DNA from: Imbricaverruca yamaguchii
Lineage: Eukaryota > Arthropoda > Thecostraca > Neoverrucidae
Assembly (NCBI GenBank): GCA_034440575.1
Contig: JAOTOL010001551.1
Span: forward strand, 947,501-1,011,500
Direction of reading: 5' to 3'
DNA length: 64,000 nt
The position numbers and the translations under genes are program-made. Below, one piece after another: positions 43,774 to 54,985 of the stretch (position 1 is its first letter; each line of letters opens with the position of its first letter). The notes under the pieces are model-generated. The model had not been told where the DNA came from and did not search any database. It worked only from the letters and a program-made list of their open reading frames with translations.

Positions 43774-45515
43774 GTGGATGGGGTGAGATTTACACTAATG
43801 GTGCGTACACTGTGTAGGCCCCTTTAAACATGCATGGATGGAGTTGAATATTATCGGCGGGGCACTTGATCCACGCTTGTGTTACGAGTTATGGAGTGAA
43901 TAGGGATAGCTAGATATTGCTAGCTGTGTACAATGTTGGTGCATAGTTTCATTGGAATTTAGGATGTGGTATTGGCTGGGGGGAGGGGAGTATCGTTTTG
44001 ACCAGGCTCATAGTATCTTCCCTTTACAAGCTTAACCAGGATGGGCCCATGTGGCTTTTATTAAGTTTGAACACTATGACTTCATGACTGCTCCATTGTG
44101 CGGATGGCTGCTCTTCGCTGCTTCACTGTCCCGGGATTGCACCAAAGCCCTCGGGGCGCAATCCGAGGTAAGCTTGTGATTGCATGAGCGTGAACGTAAC
44201 AGGAAGGTTGTTATCGTTAAATCACTTGCATAATCGCGTCCGAAAAGTATTAACAATTGCAGACTGACGTTTGAGGCCCAGGCGTTGTGCTCGGTGCAGC
44301 TGTACCGAGGTCGATTTCCATGATTTGGCTGTTGTTGCTTTGTGCCGCCGGCCGACGCGGGGGCCGGGGTGAGGGTTGGTGAGCCATTGTGGCCGACGCG
44401 ACGCCCGATGCGCTTCGCCAGCTGACGGCGGCTGACGTCACGCGCCGTGCGGCGTAAATCACACGGCGGCCGCGCCGGAAAACGCGATTGAATTGTCAAT
44501 GAGCGTCGCTGTTGCGGCGGCAGTGGCGCACTCAGGCGGGCGGATCGGGGGTGCGGCCGGCCGGACGGCGGGAGGTGTCGCCCGGCCGGCGGGGTCACCT
44601 CAGAGGGCGGGTGTCCGGCCATCGCGAATGGCGTCAAATGTGAGTAGCGTCACGTCGGGCTGACTCTCCGTCGGCACCCACGACCCGCGAAATGTTCCGG
44701 GGATCTAGAACGAATGGCGCCAAATTTGACAGACGCTACATCTGGCCGGCTCTCCCTTGGCACCCACGACCGTGCTCAGGTAGCAGGGCGCGTTCTCTTC
44801 ACTGCCGGGCGCTAAAATACATTATTTTAACAGAGACATATGCAGTGGGGAGCCGGGAGACCGGCTCCCCCACCCATTAGCAACCAACAATACACTAGGA
44901 GCAAGAAATTTCGGGATTTTTACCACGCAAAGCCACATTTTTTTTCTCTCAGATGTTTTCAGCGCCCTTCACGCGCCGAAAGCGTTCCTTTTTTCATAAC
45001 ACTTTTAGGTTGTCGCCATTAGGAAAATACTGGCTGCGCCACTACATTTTAGCGACGATGTCGGCCCGACTCGGTTCCTCCGTGACGCTCAAGCAGTGTG
45101 GAATAGTCACTAATCGCTGGAAGGGTCAAGGTCACGACTGGTAGCGGACGGGGATCCGGTCCCTCGCCATCTTCCCAGGCTCCGGACACGAGTGGACACG
45201 AGGCTCCGGACAAGAGTGGACAATCGTTTTCGTCCGGCCGAGACGCGCCGTCGCAACAGCGGCAGCCGTGCGACGGCGCTGCGGTGGGCTGGGGACGCCG
45301 CTGCGCGGCGGCGTCCCGCCGGCTGCCGCATCTGTCGACGGCGCGCCGCAATTGTCGCCCCGGCGTGGCCTCACCCCTGCCGGGGGTGGGGGAGGTGGGC
45401 ACGGCGTCGCCGGCATCGGCCGTGCAGCTCCCGGTGCTGGCCGAGTCCAGAACCTGCCAGCGGGCACCACGACTGTCACGGGCGTCCGTCGCGGCGTGAT
45501 CGTCTGTGTCGTGGG
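43774..45515. other. no gene seen; small tandem duplication
   Basis: 44627-44690 and 44713-44775 are diverged copies (AATGGCGTCAAATG and AATGGCGCCAAATTTG, each ending GGCACCCACGACC). 44330-44640 and 45180-45500 are CpG-rich. No exon recognised. Confidence 0.4.
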
Positions 45516-45893
45516 CGTGGCCGTCGTATGGTGGACGTGGCCGTCGTATGGTGGACGTGGCCATCGTATGGTGGACGTGTGTCGTATGGTGGACGTGCTG
45601 TCGTATGGTGGACGTGTGTCGTATGGTGGACGTGGCCGTCGTATGGTGGACGTGGCCGTCGTATGGTGGACGTGCGTAGTATCCCGGGCGACTATCTATT
45701 GTGTCGGGGGCGACGTGCGTTGTATGATGAACACGTATCGTATGGTGGACGTGCATCGTATGGTGGAGGTGTATCGTATGGTGGACGTGTATCGTATGGT
45801 GGACGTGTATCGTATGGTGGACGTGTATCACATGGTGGACGTGTATGGTGAACGTGTGTCGTATGGTGGACGTGTATCGTATGGTGGACGGTT
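45516..45893. repeat. 17-20 bp minisatellite CGTATGGTGGACGTG
   Basis: About 20 units with the constant core CGTATGGTGGACGTG and linkers GCCGT, TGT or TAT. A short interruption lies at 45680-45735. Confidence 0.95.
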
Positions 45894-46390
45894 ATCGTGT
45901 CAAGAGCGCCCGTCGCAACGTGGAGGATTGTCGGATCTGTGGTCGAGCGGGCTGCAGGCGGCTGACGTGCCGTGTACATCTATTGCGTCGTGGGCTACTG
46001 TCCTGTGGCGGGGGCCCGTCGCTTGCCCGTCGCCTTTAGCAATCTGTACACTTGGCTTCTCATCGGTGTTGACTCGGCAGATCTGTCCGGCCGACTGGCT
46101 CTCTGTGTGCTCTCATGACTGGAGCGTCCTCCGCTGCGGAGAAACGCCAAGGGCCTCATTTGCATGCGGCGCATTCACCGCGGCGGGGTCGCCATTCGTT
46201 CTCTGTGTCGACGGTGTCGTTGCGGGACTCGCGCTAATCGAGGCGGCCGCCGGCGTCCGGCGCTGGCCGGGGCGAGGCGAGGCGAGGCGAGGCTGGCGAG
46301 GCGCGCGGCTCGGCGAGTCGCCGCACACGACACAGGAGTGGCTGGCGTGCGGCCTTCTCGTGCGGTGACGCGTCACTGGACGAGGGGCGA
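45894..46390. other. no gene seen; (GGCGA)n
   Basis: GC-rich unique sequence with a GGCGA pentamer run at about 46269-46293. Confidence 0.4.
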
Positions 46391-47354
46391 GCCGGCGGGA
46401 GAGCGACGCTCGCCGGCTGGTCTGGTGGCGGGAGAGCGACGCTCGCCGGCTGGTCTGGTGGCGGGAGAGCGACGCTCGCCGACTGGTCTGGTGGCGGGAG
46501 AGCGACGCTCGCCGACTGGTCTGGTGGCGGGAGAGCGACGCTCGCCGACTGGTCTGGTGGCGGGAGAGCGACGCTCGCCGACTGGTCTGGTGGCGGGAGA
46601 GCGACTCTCGCCGGCTGGTCTGGCGGCGGGAGAGCGACGCTCGCCGGCTGCTCTGGTGGCGGGAGAGCGACGCTCGCCGGCTGGTCTGGTGGCGGAGAGC
46701 GACGCTCGCCGGCTGGTCTGGTGGCGGGAGAGCGACGCTCGCCGGCTGGTCTGGTGGCGGGAGAGCGACGCTCGCCGGCTGGTCTGGTGGCGGGAGAGCG
46801 ACGCTCGCCGGCTGGTCTGGTGGCGGGAGAGCGACGCTCGCCGGCTGGTCTGGTGGCGGGAGAGCGACGCTCGCCGGCTGGTCTGGTGGCGGGAGAGCGA
46901 CGCTCGCCGGCTGGTCTGGTGGCGGGAGAGCGACGCTCGCCGAATGGTCTGGTGGCGGGAGAGCGACGCTCGCCGGCTGGTCTGGTGGCGGGAGAGCGAC
47001 GCTCGCCGGCTGGTCTGGTGGCGGGAGAGCGACGCTCGCCGGCTGGTCTGGTGGCGGGAGAGCGACGCTCGCCGGCTGGTCTGGTGGCGGGAGAGCGACG
47101 CTCGCCGACTGGTCTGGTGGCGGGAGAGCGACGCTCGCCGGCTGGTCTGGTGGCGGGAGAGCGACGCTCGCCGGCTGGTCTGGTGGCGGGAGAGCGACGC
47201 TCGCCGGTGGTCTGGTGCTGGTGGCGACGCTCGCCGGCTGTCTGGGGAGGGAGCGAAGCTCGCCGGCTGGTCTGGTGGCGGGAGAGCGACGCTCGCCGGC
47301 TGGTCTGGTGGCGGGAGAGCGACGCTCGCCGGCTGGTCTGGTGGCGGGAGAGCG
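46391..47354. repeat. 33-bp minisatellite, about 29 copies
   Basis: The unit contains GTGGCGGGAGAGCGACGCTC followed by GCCGGCTGGTCTG. Each unit has the small palindrome GAGCGACGCTC. A multiple of three and stop-free, it yields frames of 300-490 codons on both strands that encode 11-residue repeats (AGERRSPAGLV and others). These are not genes. Confidence 0.97.
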
Positions 47355-47745
47355 CTGCCGCCGTGTTCGACTCGGCTGCGCGAGGCTCGATCGCGCGCGC
47401 TGGCGGCGGTTGTAGCTGCTGTGGGCCTGGGGAGATGGTGGGCCGTCGGCCGACATTGCCAGTCGCCGCGGCGTCCCGCTGCGAGTCCGTGCTGTGCGTG
47501 TGCGTGCTGCCGAGTGCTGTGTTGTGTCCAACAACAGTGTTGTGTTGCGTTGCGTGTGCTGCGGCGCACTCGGCACAGGCAGCGCTGATTTCACAGGGGG
47601 GTTGTGGCGGGTGAGTGAGAGGCAGACCAGAACACGGGCCAGACCTGGGCGAATCCCAAAACCAAATCCAGTACCGATGGCGCATCTCGGATACTACATG
47701 TTTGAATAAATGTGTAGTAAATATCTAAACCTGGCCCAGAAGTCG
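47355..47745. other. no gene seen
   Basis: Unique GC-rich sequence between an array and a SINE. Confidence 0.4.
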
Positions 47746-47753
47746 ATGCGTCG

Positions 47754-47923
47754 GATTGGATTGGATTGGACTGTGGCATTACGACGCACTCAGCAGCTGA
47801 GGCCATATGACGTCGCCTGCCTCTCATCCTGGCAGGAAGGGCGGGCATCGCGGGGAATCGAACCCCGTACCTCTAGCTTACCAGAGGCCCAGCTTAACCA
47901 CTGAGCTGCCGACGCCCCATCGA
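47754..47923 (-). mobile_element. tRNA-derived SINE, family D, copy 1
   Basis: The minus strand starts GGGGCGTCGGCAGCTCAGTG, a tRNA-like head, with B box GGTTCGATTCCC. It ends GAGTGCGTCGTAATGCC and a TCCAATCCAATCC tail. ATGCGTCG flanks both ends (47746-47753 and 47924-47931). The second copy is at 57313. Confidence 0.88.
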
Positions 47924-48119
47924 ATGCGTCGCTAAAAACGCAGAGCTCGCTTCTTTTCTTCCCAGCCCAAACCCAGCGCTGATGCCGGGTCCAAACTGAC
48001 CCCGCCTGTAGCCGACAGCACGCCTCAGCGGGCTTCCCAACTGATCCCAGACTCCGAGTAGCACGCTGACCCCCGCCCCGCTGCGAGGTGGCTGTCTGTC
48101 GGCTCACATACCTGTTGCT

Positions 48120-48280
48120 CGGTTGGTTATTGGTTTTGCGACACGTCGACCGTTGAGTCATGTAGCGTCGCCAATCTCTCACGCCGATTGATCGCGGGCG
48201 AAGAGTAGCGACAGGTGAGACTCGAACCCACAACCATTAGATTGTGAGACGAGCAACTTACCCCTAGACCAGTCGTCCCC
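48120..48280 (-). mobile_element. tRNA-derived SINE, family A, copy 2, perfect TSD
   Basis: The minus strand has A box CTAGGGGTAAGTTGC, B box GGTTCGAGTCTC, central domain GATCAATCGGCGTGAGAG and a 3' end GTCGCAAAACCAATAACCA. The exact 13-bp duplication CATACCTGTTGCT lies at 48107-48119 and 48281-48293. Confidence 0.95.
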
Positions 48281-48450
48281 CATACCTGTTGCTGTCCGTG
48301 GGACACGGCCACAGTGTCACGTCCAGACGATGGACCGCAGCAGGCTTGCGGCTGTCGCCGCGTAGCGCCAGATGAATGAAACAGGAGCACGGGTCGTGGC
48401 GCATGTGCACGCTAGTGGTCGGTCATGAGGCGCAAGGGAAGAAGAGCGCA

Positions 48451-49272
48451 CGGTGTACCCAGACTACGCGCCGGTGATGCGGTGTACCCGGACCCCCGCA
48501 CCGGTGATGCGGTGTACCCAGACCCCGCACCGGTGACAGGTGTACCCAGACTCCGCGGTGATGCGGTGTACCCAGACTTCCCATGTGATGCGGTGTACCC
48601 AGAACCTCACCGGTGATGCGGTGTACCCAGACCCCGCACCGGTGATGCGGTGTACCCGGACCCCCGCACCGGTGATGCGGTGTACCCAGACCCCGCACCG
48701 GTGATGCGGTGTATCCAGACCCTCGCGCCGGTGATGCGGTGTACCCAGACCTCCGCGGTGATGCGGTGTACCCAGACCCCCGCACCGGTGATGCGGTGTA
48801 CCCAGACTCCCGCACCGGCGATGCGGTGTACCCAGACCCTCGCACCGGTGATGCGGTGTACCCAGACCCCGTACCGGTGATGCGGTGTACCCAGACCCCC
48901 GCACCGGTGATGCGGTGTACCCAGACTTCTTCACCGGTGATGCGGTGTACCCAGACTCCGCACCGGTGATGCGGTGTACCCAGACCCCGCACCGGTGATG
49001 CGGTGTACCCAGACCCCCGACGGTGTGACCCCGCACCGGTGATGCGGTGTACCCAGACTTCTTCACCGGTGATGCGGTGTACCCAGACTCCCGCACCGGT
49101 GATGCGGTGTACCCAGACCCCGCACCGGTGATGCGGTGATGCGGTGTACCCAGACTCCTCACCGGTGATGCGGTGTACCCAGACTCCCGCACCGGTGATG
49201 CGGTGTACCCAGACTTCTTCACCGGTGATGCGGTGTACCCAGACTCCCGCACCGGCGATGCGGTGTATCCGG
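48451..49272. repeat. 30-bp minisatellite, about 27 copies
   Basis: The unit contains CACCGGTGATGCGGTGTACC then CAGACCCCG. Several copies are shortened. ACCGGT is a palindrome in each unit. Confidence 0.97.
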
Positions 49273-49737
49273 GATGCCCCACACAGAGGGGACAGTGTCC
49301 GCAGCCTGTGGAGTCGCGGCTGAAAGTGATTGTTGCACCACGTGAGCTGTATTGCAGATTATCACGTGACTGGCGCGTGAGGTGGCTCGTGATGGCACGG
49401 GGCGAGGCGCTGCCGCTGAATCACCACACGTTTGGCACACTCAGCTGTATTGCAAGATTGTCTGCGGACGTTCAGCGCCTCGCCTGACGGGGAAAGCTCG
49501 TGGTCGTGGATGTGCTGGCTGCAGGAGGAATGCTGCGCTTGCCGGAATTGTCTGCCGTCTGGCTGGTTCTCTGCTGTCGCTTGTCATAGGTATTTAGTCG
49601 CAGCTTCGTTGTTTTCGCATACATTACGATTGATGCACGGATTGGTTGCCTTGACAGGTGGCTCGGATTCACTTCGGCGTAACCCGAGTGTAAGGCCATC
49701 GACGGCAGTAAAATTATCGACGTGGAATGGTGGGACT
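49273..49737. other. no gene seen
   Basis: Unique sequence; CACGTGAGCTGTATTGCA and CACGTGACTGGCGCGTGA are near neighbours around 49340-49380. No gene recognised. Confidence 0.35.
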
Positions 49738-49746
49738 GAGGTGCTG

Positions 49747-49811
49747 CTAGTTAGTTGTTAGGGCTTTAAGGCGCATCGACTTCGTTGGTCATGTAGCACC
49801 CATGGCAGGCA
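49747..49811 (-). mobile_element. hairpin mini-retroposon, copy 4, 9-bp TSD
   Basis: The minus strand reads TGGGTGCTACATGACCAACG, then GTCGATGCGCCTTAAAGCCC and TAACAACTAACTAG. It is flanked by GAGGTGCTG at 49738-49746 and 49812-49820. This copy is about 10 bp longer at its 5' side. Confidence 0.85.
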
Positions 49812-49820
49812 GAGGTGCTG

Positions 49821-50073
49821 GAGCATACAGGTGAGAACAGACAGGAAACGAAGGGGAGACGAACGGGCGATAGGAGACGAAGGGGCGGGCGGAAAAGACG
49901 TCTGGGGAGTCTGGGGAGGAAAAGACTGTCATGGTGAGGAGATCGAGGGAAGGGCAGACGTAGGAGACACCGCGGAGATAGTGAGGAAACCGAAGGATGG
50001 TCAGACGGAGAAGACCCCGGAGAGTACATGATGAGGAGACCGGGGGAGCGTCAAGGGGCGAAAACGCCGGGTA
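49821..50073. other. purine-rich stretch, no gene seen
   Basis: GGGGAGAC/GGAGACG-rich low-complexity sequence, weakly repetitive. Confidence 0.5.
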
Positions 50074-50083
50074 GGACACAATG

Positions 50084-50268
50084 TTTGTTTGTTCATCGGG
50101 TGGATCTCGACGCATTACTTTATGCACGACCGCGGCTAATGGCGCCGCCCACACTGTTTAGCCGGTAGGCCGCGGAATTGGGAAATGTCCCGAATGGCGC
50201 GAGTGCTGAACCCGAGACTTGGTACCCAGAGCTCAACACCTTAACCACTCGGCCATCCCCGTCCCGGG
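50084..50268 (-). mobile_element. tRNA-derived SINE, family C, copy 4
   Basis: The minus-strand head has A box TGGCCGAGTGG; body ACATTTCCCAATTCCGCGG; the 3' end has AAGTAATGCGTCGAGATCC and a CAAACAAAC tail. The flanks GGACACAATG (50074-50083) and GGACGCAGTG (50269-50278) match at 8 of 10. Confidence 0.88.
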
Positions 50269-50349
50269 GGACGCAGTGAGGAGGCCGACGGAAGAGCGGA
50301 CTAATCTCGAGCTCTGGCCTGCCACTGGCTTGTCGAGATAACAGCGCGC

Positions 50350-50533
50350 GGGGGCCGCGGTAGCTCAGTTGGTAGAGCGTCGGATTCTTGATCGCAAGAT
50401 TGTGGGTTCGAATCTCACGACCGACGGCATTTACCGAGTCCACCTGCGGCCAATCGGCGTGAAAGGTTGGCGACGCTATATGACCCAGCGGTTGAATGCG
50501 TCGTAAAGAACCCAGCACGTGTGCTGCGTGCTG
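50350..50533 (+). mobile_element. tRNA-derived SINE, family B, copy 3 (intact)
   Basis: Best full-length B copy. A box TAGCTCAGTTGGTAGAGCG, B box GGTTCGAATCTC, linker GGCATTTACCGAGTCCACC, central domain GCCAATCGGCGTGAAAGG, 3' motif TTGAATGCGTCGTAAAGAAC. The flanks GAGATAACAGCGCGC (50335-50349) and AAGATAACAGCACGC (50534-50548) match at 13 of 15. Confidence 0.93.
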
Positions 50534-50548
50534 AAGATAACAGCACGC

Positions 50549-50994
50549 ATCAGATGTTCGCCGGGAGGTGGCACACGGCCCGGGGCGGACCTCCAATCGC
50601 GGCCCGTGCCGGTGCGGCGGCACGGCACGCGCGTCCTGTCCGATCGATAGAGCGTCCACACGGGCCGAGGCCGGGCCGCACCTCAGTCATCAGGCGCGCC
50701 GCCGACCGTGGGGAGGTGCGAGCGCCGCCTCCGGCACGTCGCGCGCCGCACTCGACGGCGGAGGTGGGCCCCGACGGCGCGCGCTGCAGAGGCGAGCCGG
50801 CTCTCGGCCGGTACAGTGCGGCACCCAGTGCGGCCCGGCGGCGCGGCCACACAGGAAAGGCCGGCGGCTGTCGTGGTTCTCGGTGGATGGTTTGGCGGAG
50901 TTGCACGCGTCGGTTTGGTGGAGTTGCACGCTTCGGTGCGCGGTGCGACTCGCCTCCCGGGCGGCGGGTGTGAGTGGTTCGATCACGTTGCGGA
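50549..50994. other. CpG-rich, no gene seen
   Basis: Very GC-rich with open frames on both strands. A 25-bp duplication around TTTGGTGGAGTTGCACGC lies at 50888-50938. No domain recognised. Confidence 0.35.
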
Positions 50995-51178
50995 AGCAGC
51001 GGGAGGGGTGTGTGGGAGAAGTGAAGCAGCGGGAGGGGTGTGTTGGAGAAGTGAAGCAGCGGGAGGGGTGTGTTGGAGAAGTGAAGCAGCGGGAGGGGTG
51101 TGTTGGAGAAGTGAAGCAGCGGGAGGGGTGTGTTGGAGAAGTGAAGCAGCGGGAGGGATGTGTTGGAGAAGTGAAGCG
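50995..51178. repeat. 30-bp minisatellite, 6 copies
   Basis: The unit contains GAAGCAGCGGGAGGGGTGTG and TTGGAGAAGT. Confidence 0.96.
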
Positions 51179-51676
51179 GTGCTCCGCGTGGTCTTGGCTG
51201 GGGAAGCGGTGGAGGTTCGGCGGTGAGGCAGGTGTCCGCCGGCTGGTCAGCCGGCTGGTCAGCCGACCTTTTGAGGGTGACCGCTGGCAACCAGCGCACC
51301 TGTCGACTGCTTGTGACCGTTGGTGACCAGCACACGAAGCGACCGCCGGCGACCGCTGGTGTCGCGTGCGTGGCGACCGCCGGTGGGGTGTTGTCCGTTG
51401 ATGCGTCACGTTCCACGGCGGTCAGTGGAGGGCGTGCGCCGAGACTCGACCCCGTGGGTGTGCCGAAACCAGACCACGTGGGTGTGCCGGAGGGCTGCGG
51501 CGGACACCCCGACACCGGCCGACCTCGTGTTGTGACTCACCAAAGTCGGGACCCACCACAATGATCCATCACGGTTGGCGCGCGGACGACGCTGCGATGG
51601 CTGTCCTGTGCGGCCACGTTCCCACGATCATCGGGCCTTCTGGTGACACCAGGAGCCCTGATCAATCGACACAAAT
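51179..51676. other. no gene seen
   Basis: GC-rich, with loose repeats of GGTGACCAGC/GACCGCTGG and CGTGGGTGTGCCG. No gene recognised. Confidence 0.35.
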
Positions 51677-51925
51677 GGGCGTGTGTGCTGTTGTGTTCCC
51701 AAGCTCAGGGCGTGTGTGCTGTTGTGTTCCCAAGCTCAGGGCGTGTGTGCTGTTGTGTTCCCAAGCTCAGGGCGTGTGTGCTGTTGTGTTCCCAAGCTCA
51801 GGGCGTGTGTGCTGTTGTGTTCCCAAGCTCAGGGCGTGTGTGCTGTTGTGTTCCCAAGCTCAGGGCGTGTGTGCTGTTGTGCTCCAAAGCTCAGGGCGTG
51901 TGTACTGTTGTGTTCCCAAGCTCAC
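51677..51925. repeat. 31-bp minisatellite, 8 copies
   Basis: The unit contains GGGCGTGTGTGCTGTTGTG and TTCCCAAGCTCA. A hairpin mini-retroposon landed at its right edge. Confidence 0.96.
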
Positions 51926-51931
51926 CACAGC

Positions 51932-51988
51932 GGGCGCGAATGATCAACTCTGGTCTAAGCTCCCTAAAGCCCGAACAACTAACTAGCT
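51932..51988 (+). mobile_element. hairpin mini-retroposon, copy 5, perfect 14-bp TSD
   Basis: A 57-bp insert starting GGGCGCGAATGATCAACTC and ending CCCGAACAACTAACTAGCT. The exact duplication AAGCTCACCACAGC lies at 51918-51931 and 51989-52002. A partial sixth copy (GCGAATGATCAACTCTGGTC then GATGCGCCCTGAAGC) follows at about 52014-52050. Confidence 0.93.
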
Positions 51989-52059
51989 AAGCTCACCACA
52001 GCCTGATCACCCACGCGAATGATCAACTCTGGTCGATGCGCCCTGAAGCATCCCCCCCT

Positions 52060-53116
52060 AGCCTGAGCACCCGAACGTTATCACAACGGCCTCAAGCCAA
52101 TATGCAGTCACCATCTCGTGGAAGGCTGGCGGACGAAGCTGCTTTTCAACAGGGCTGACGAACGAAACTCGGGCGCAACTAGTTGTGGTCGTGATGGTTG
52201 GTATCGACTAAAGCTGGATGAGCCTTGCCAAACGTGGCACAAGCCAATGCCATTTGCGGAATAGGCTTGTTTCAATGAGGATACGTTAATAGGAACCAAG
52301 AAACTAACAGTGGTATCCAATTCCGGAATATTTCTACCATTATTTCCACTGACAGGCTAGGTAGATCCTCCTGAGGTCCAGAAATTTGCATCTAATGTTT
52401 GTAAACATATGCGGCCTATATTGGCAAGCACCTACCTGTTGCAAGCGAAAACAAGCCTGACAAATCTAAAACTTCCAAGCCCCTGAATGGCGTAATGAAC
52501 ATACACAATGGCAACAAAGTACCAACATGTTAAGCACAGCTATATCAATTGATATCTGTTTCACTACCGTACAAAAAGTAACAAAAAGTGAAACCTCGTA
52601 CAAAAAGCACCTTAGAAAGTTTGGTGATTTATATCAATTTGTGTAGCCACGCGTAGTTTTCAATGCGTGGTGAAATATTTCTTACATGGGACATTGCAAA
52701 TTCGGTATGTTGGTTCATGACATGTTATGACAAGGTATGACTAAAGTGATGACAAAGTATAACTAGACAAAACTGAAATATATTGTGTGCACTAGGTGGC
52801 AACTATTTTAGCACTAGGTGGCAAGCCCAGTGAGCCAGCTTTATGGACGGTTAAGCGTGGCCTACTGAGTTCCATCCGTCGAAATCTGTGCTTGCTTTCA
52901 AATGTTCCTTTGCACTTTCGGTTGGTCGTGCTGTATTACGCACTGAAATGCAATAACGGGGATAAGTCAGACATTGATGTAAAGTGACCGGTGAAATTGT
53001 ATGTGTGTTTTAAGCAGATTCAATGTTATATCTCATGTTATTCAGTCGTATGTTATCATAAATGACGTACAGTTGAAAAACACCACGTGGTACACTCACG
53101 CTCCTCTACAAAGACT
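52060..53116. other. no gene seen
   Basis: AT-rich unique sequence. GCACTAGGTGGCAA is duplicated near 52789 and 52811. No exon recognised. Confidence 0.4.
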
Positions 53117-53345
53117 GAGGAGCCGCGATAGCTCAGTCGGTAGGGTGTTGTGTGAGGAGTCGCGGATAGCTCAGTCGGTAGGGGACGAATGTAGCCTGAG
53201 GGTAAGATGCTCGTCTCGCAATCGAAAGGTTGTGGGTTCGAATCTCACCTGCCGCTACTCTTCGCCCGCGACCAATCGGCGTGAGTGGTTGGCGACGCCA
53301 TGTGACCTAGCCGTTGAGTGCGTTGTAAAAGAACGTAAGGTTCTT
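53117..53345 (+). mobile_element. composite SINE (A/B) with three A-box-like modules
   Basis: TAGCTCAGTCGG occurs twice (53129-53140 and 53167-53178), as in family B heads, then TAGCCTGAGGGTAAGATGC (from 53192) as in family A. A single B box GGTTCGAATC follows at 53235-53244, then the shared central domain CGACCAATCGGCGTGAGTG and the 3' motif TGAGTGCGTTGTAAAAG. It looks like a chimera made by template switching or tandem insertion. Confidence 0.8.
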
Positions 53346-54415
53346 CTGCAAATACTGTGCCGCTCACCAACCTCACTGGATTAAAGTGACACAACTAAGC
53401 AAGCAGGACGTCACTTGCAATCGTGCAGGTAAAAACCCGGAGTGTTCCAAACCGCCCAAGTTGACACAAACAGCTGCAGAATGAAGTTACCTGACCGTGC
53501 TTAGTCGGTGATTCTAGGTTACGCCTTCGCAGAGCTCAAACTTCCTAAAGTGTTAGTTATCTCGTCCATCCGGACTTCCTCAGTTTGTGTTTCTTGGGGT
53601 GTTGGAATATACTAAAGGGTGCTTTTTGTCTCAGGACACTTGCTCCTCGCAAGAGGCGGCTATACCTTTAGATCTATACCCATACCTCTAAAACGGGCAT
53701 CTTTAGCTGAATAATCCATTCAGCGGCGGGGAGGGGTGCATTCGAGCCTTCTCGGAGTGACGCCTTTTCTTGGTCAGAGGGGCGTCTCGGGGGGGGGGCG
53801 TACACGTCCCCAGTGCCCGCGTATCCCTCCACTGTCTGCTGTTGTTCACCGATGTAAGTCGACACCTATCTCAACTGCCGGCTGCAATCTGCAGTGCAAC
53901 TCCACTGCACCACTGCACTGTAGAAGAAGCGGCCTCGGCACAGTTTCGGCTGCAGCCGGCAGAGCGATACTCGGGCGTTTGCGGTGAGGTGCGAACATTC
54001 TGTCCACCGCCAGAAACAGATGAGGTGGAGGAGGCTCATCCGTATCCATGTGGAATGCGCGCGTATATTGTGGGTATGGCAGACGCGTGCGCGTGTCTGT
54101 CTATGTCAACACCCCACCCAACACCCACTCTGACCACTCGCCACCGGGCTCTGCCGTGGTTTTGTCTGGCGGCGAAATGTTCGCACGTGGGCAGCTTCTC
54201 GCACCGCCAAGTTCATGGCGGTTACGCTGTGAAACGTGCGGGCATCCTGCCGCCGTTACGGCGTCGTCTGGCCGCACGACTTCTGACGCGTGACACGTGG
54301 TCACGTGCACGTGTGGTGTCGTCGGGAGGTCCCGGTAGCCGAGTCGGCACCGACTCTCCAAATCTGTCATCGCCAGTCCTCTGTCCGTCTGTTCCCTGTC
54401 CATGCGTCTACTCTG
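53346..54415. other. no gene seen
   Basis: Unique sequence. A frame open from 53770 through the TGTC repeat is low-complexity at its end and unrecognised at its start. Confidence 0.35.

Positions 54416-54985
<570 letters not shown>

Noticed and set aside
46113..47685. Frames of 300-490 codons with 11-residue repeats
   Set aside because: The 33-bp array is a multiple of three and stop-free on both strands, which fully explains them.
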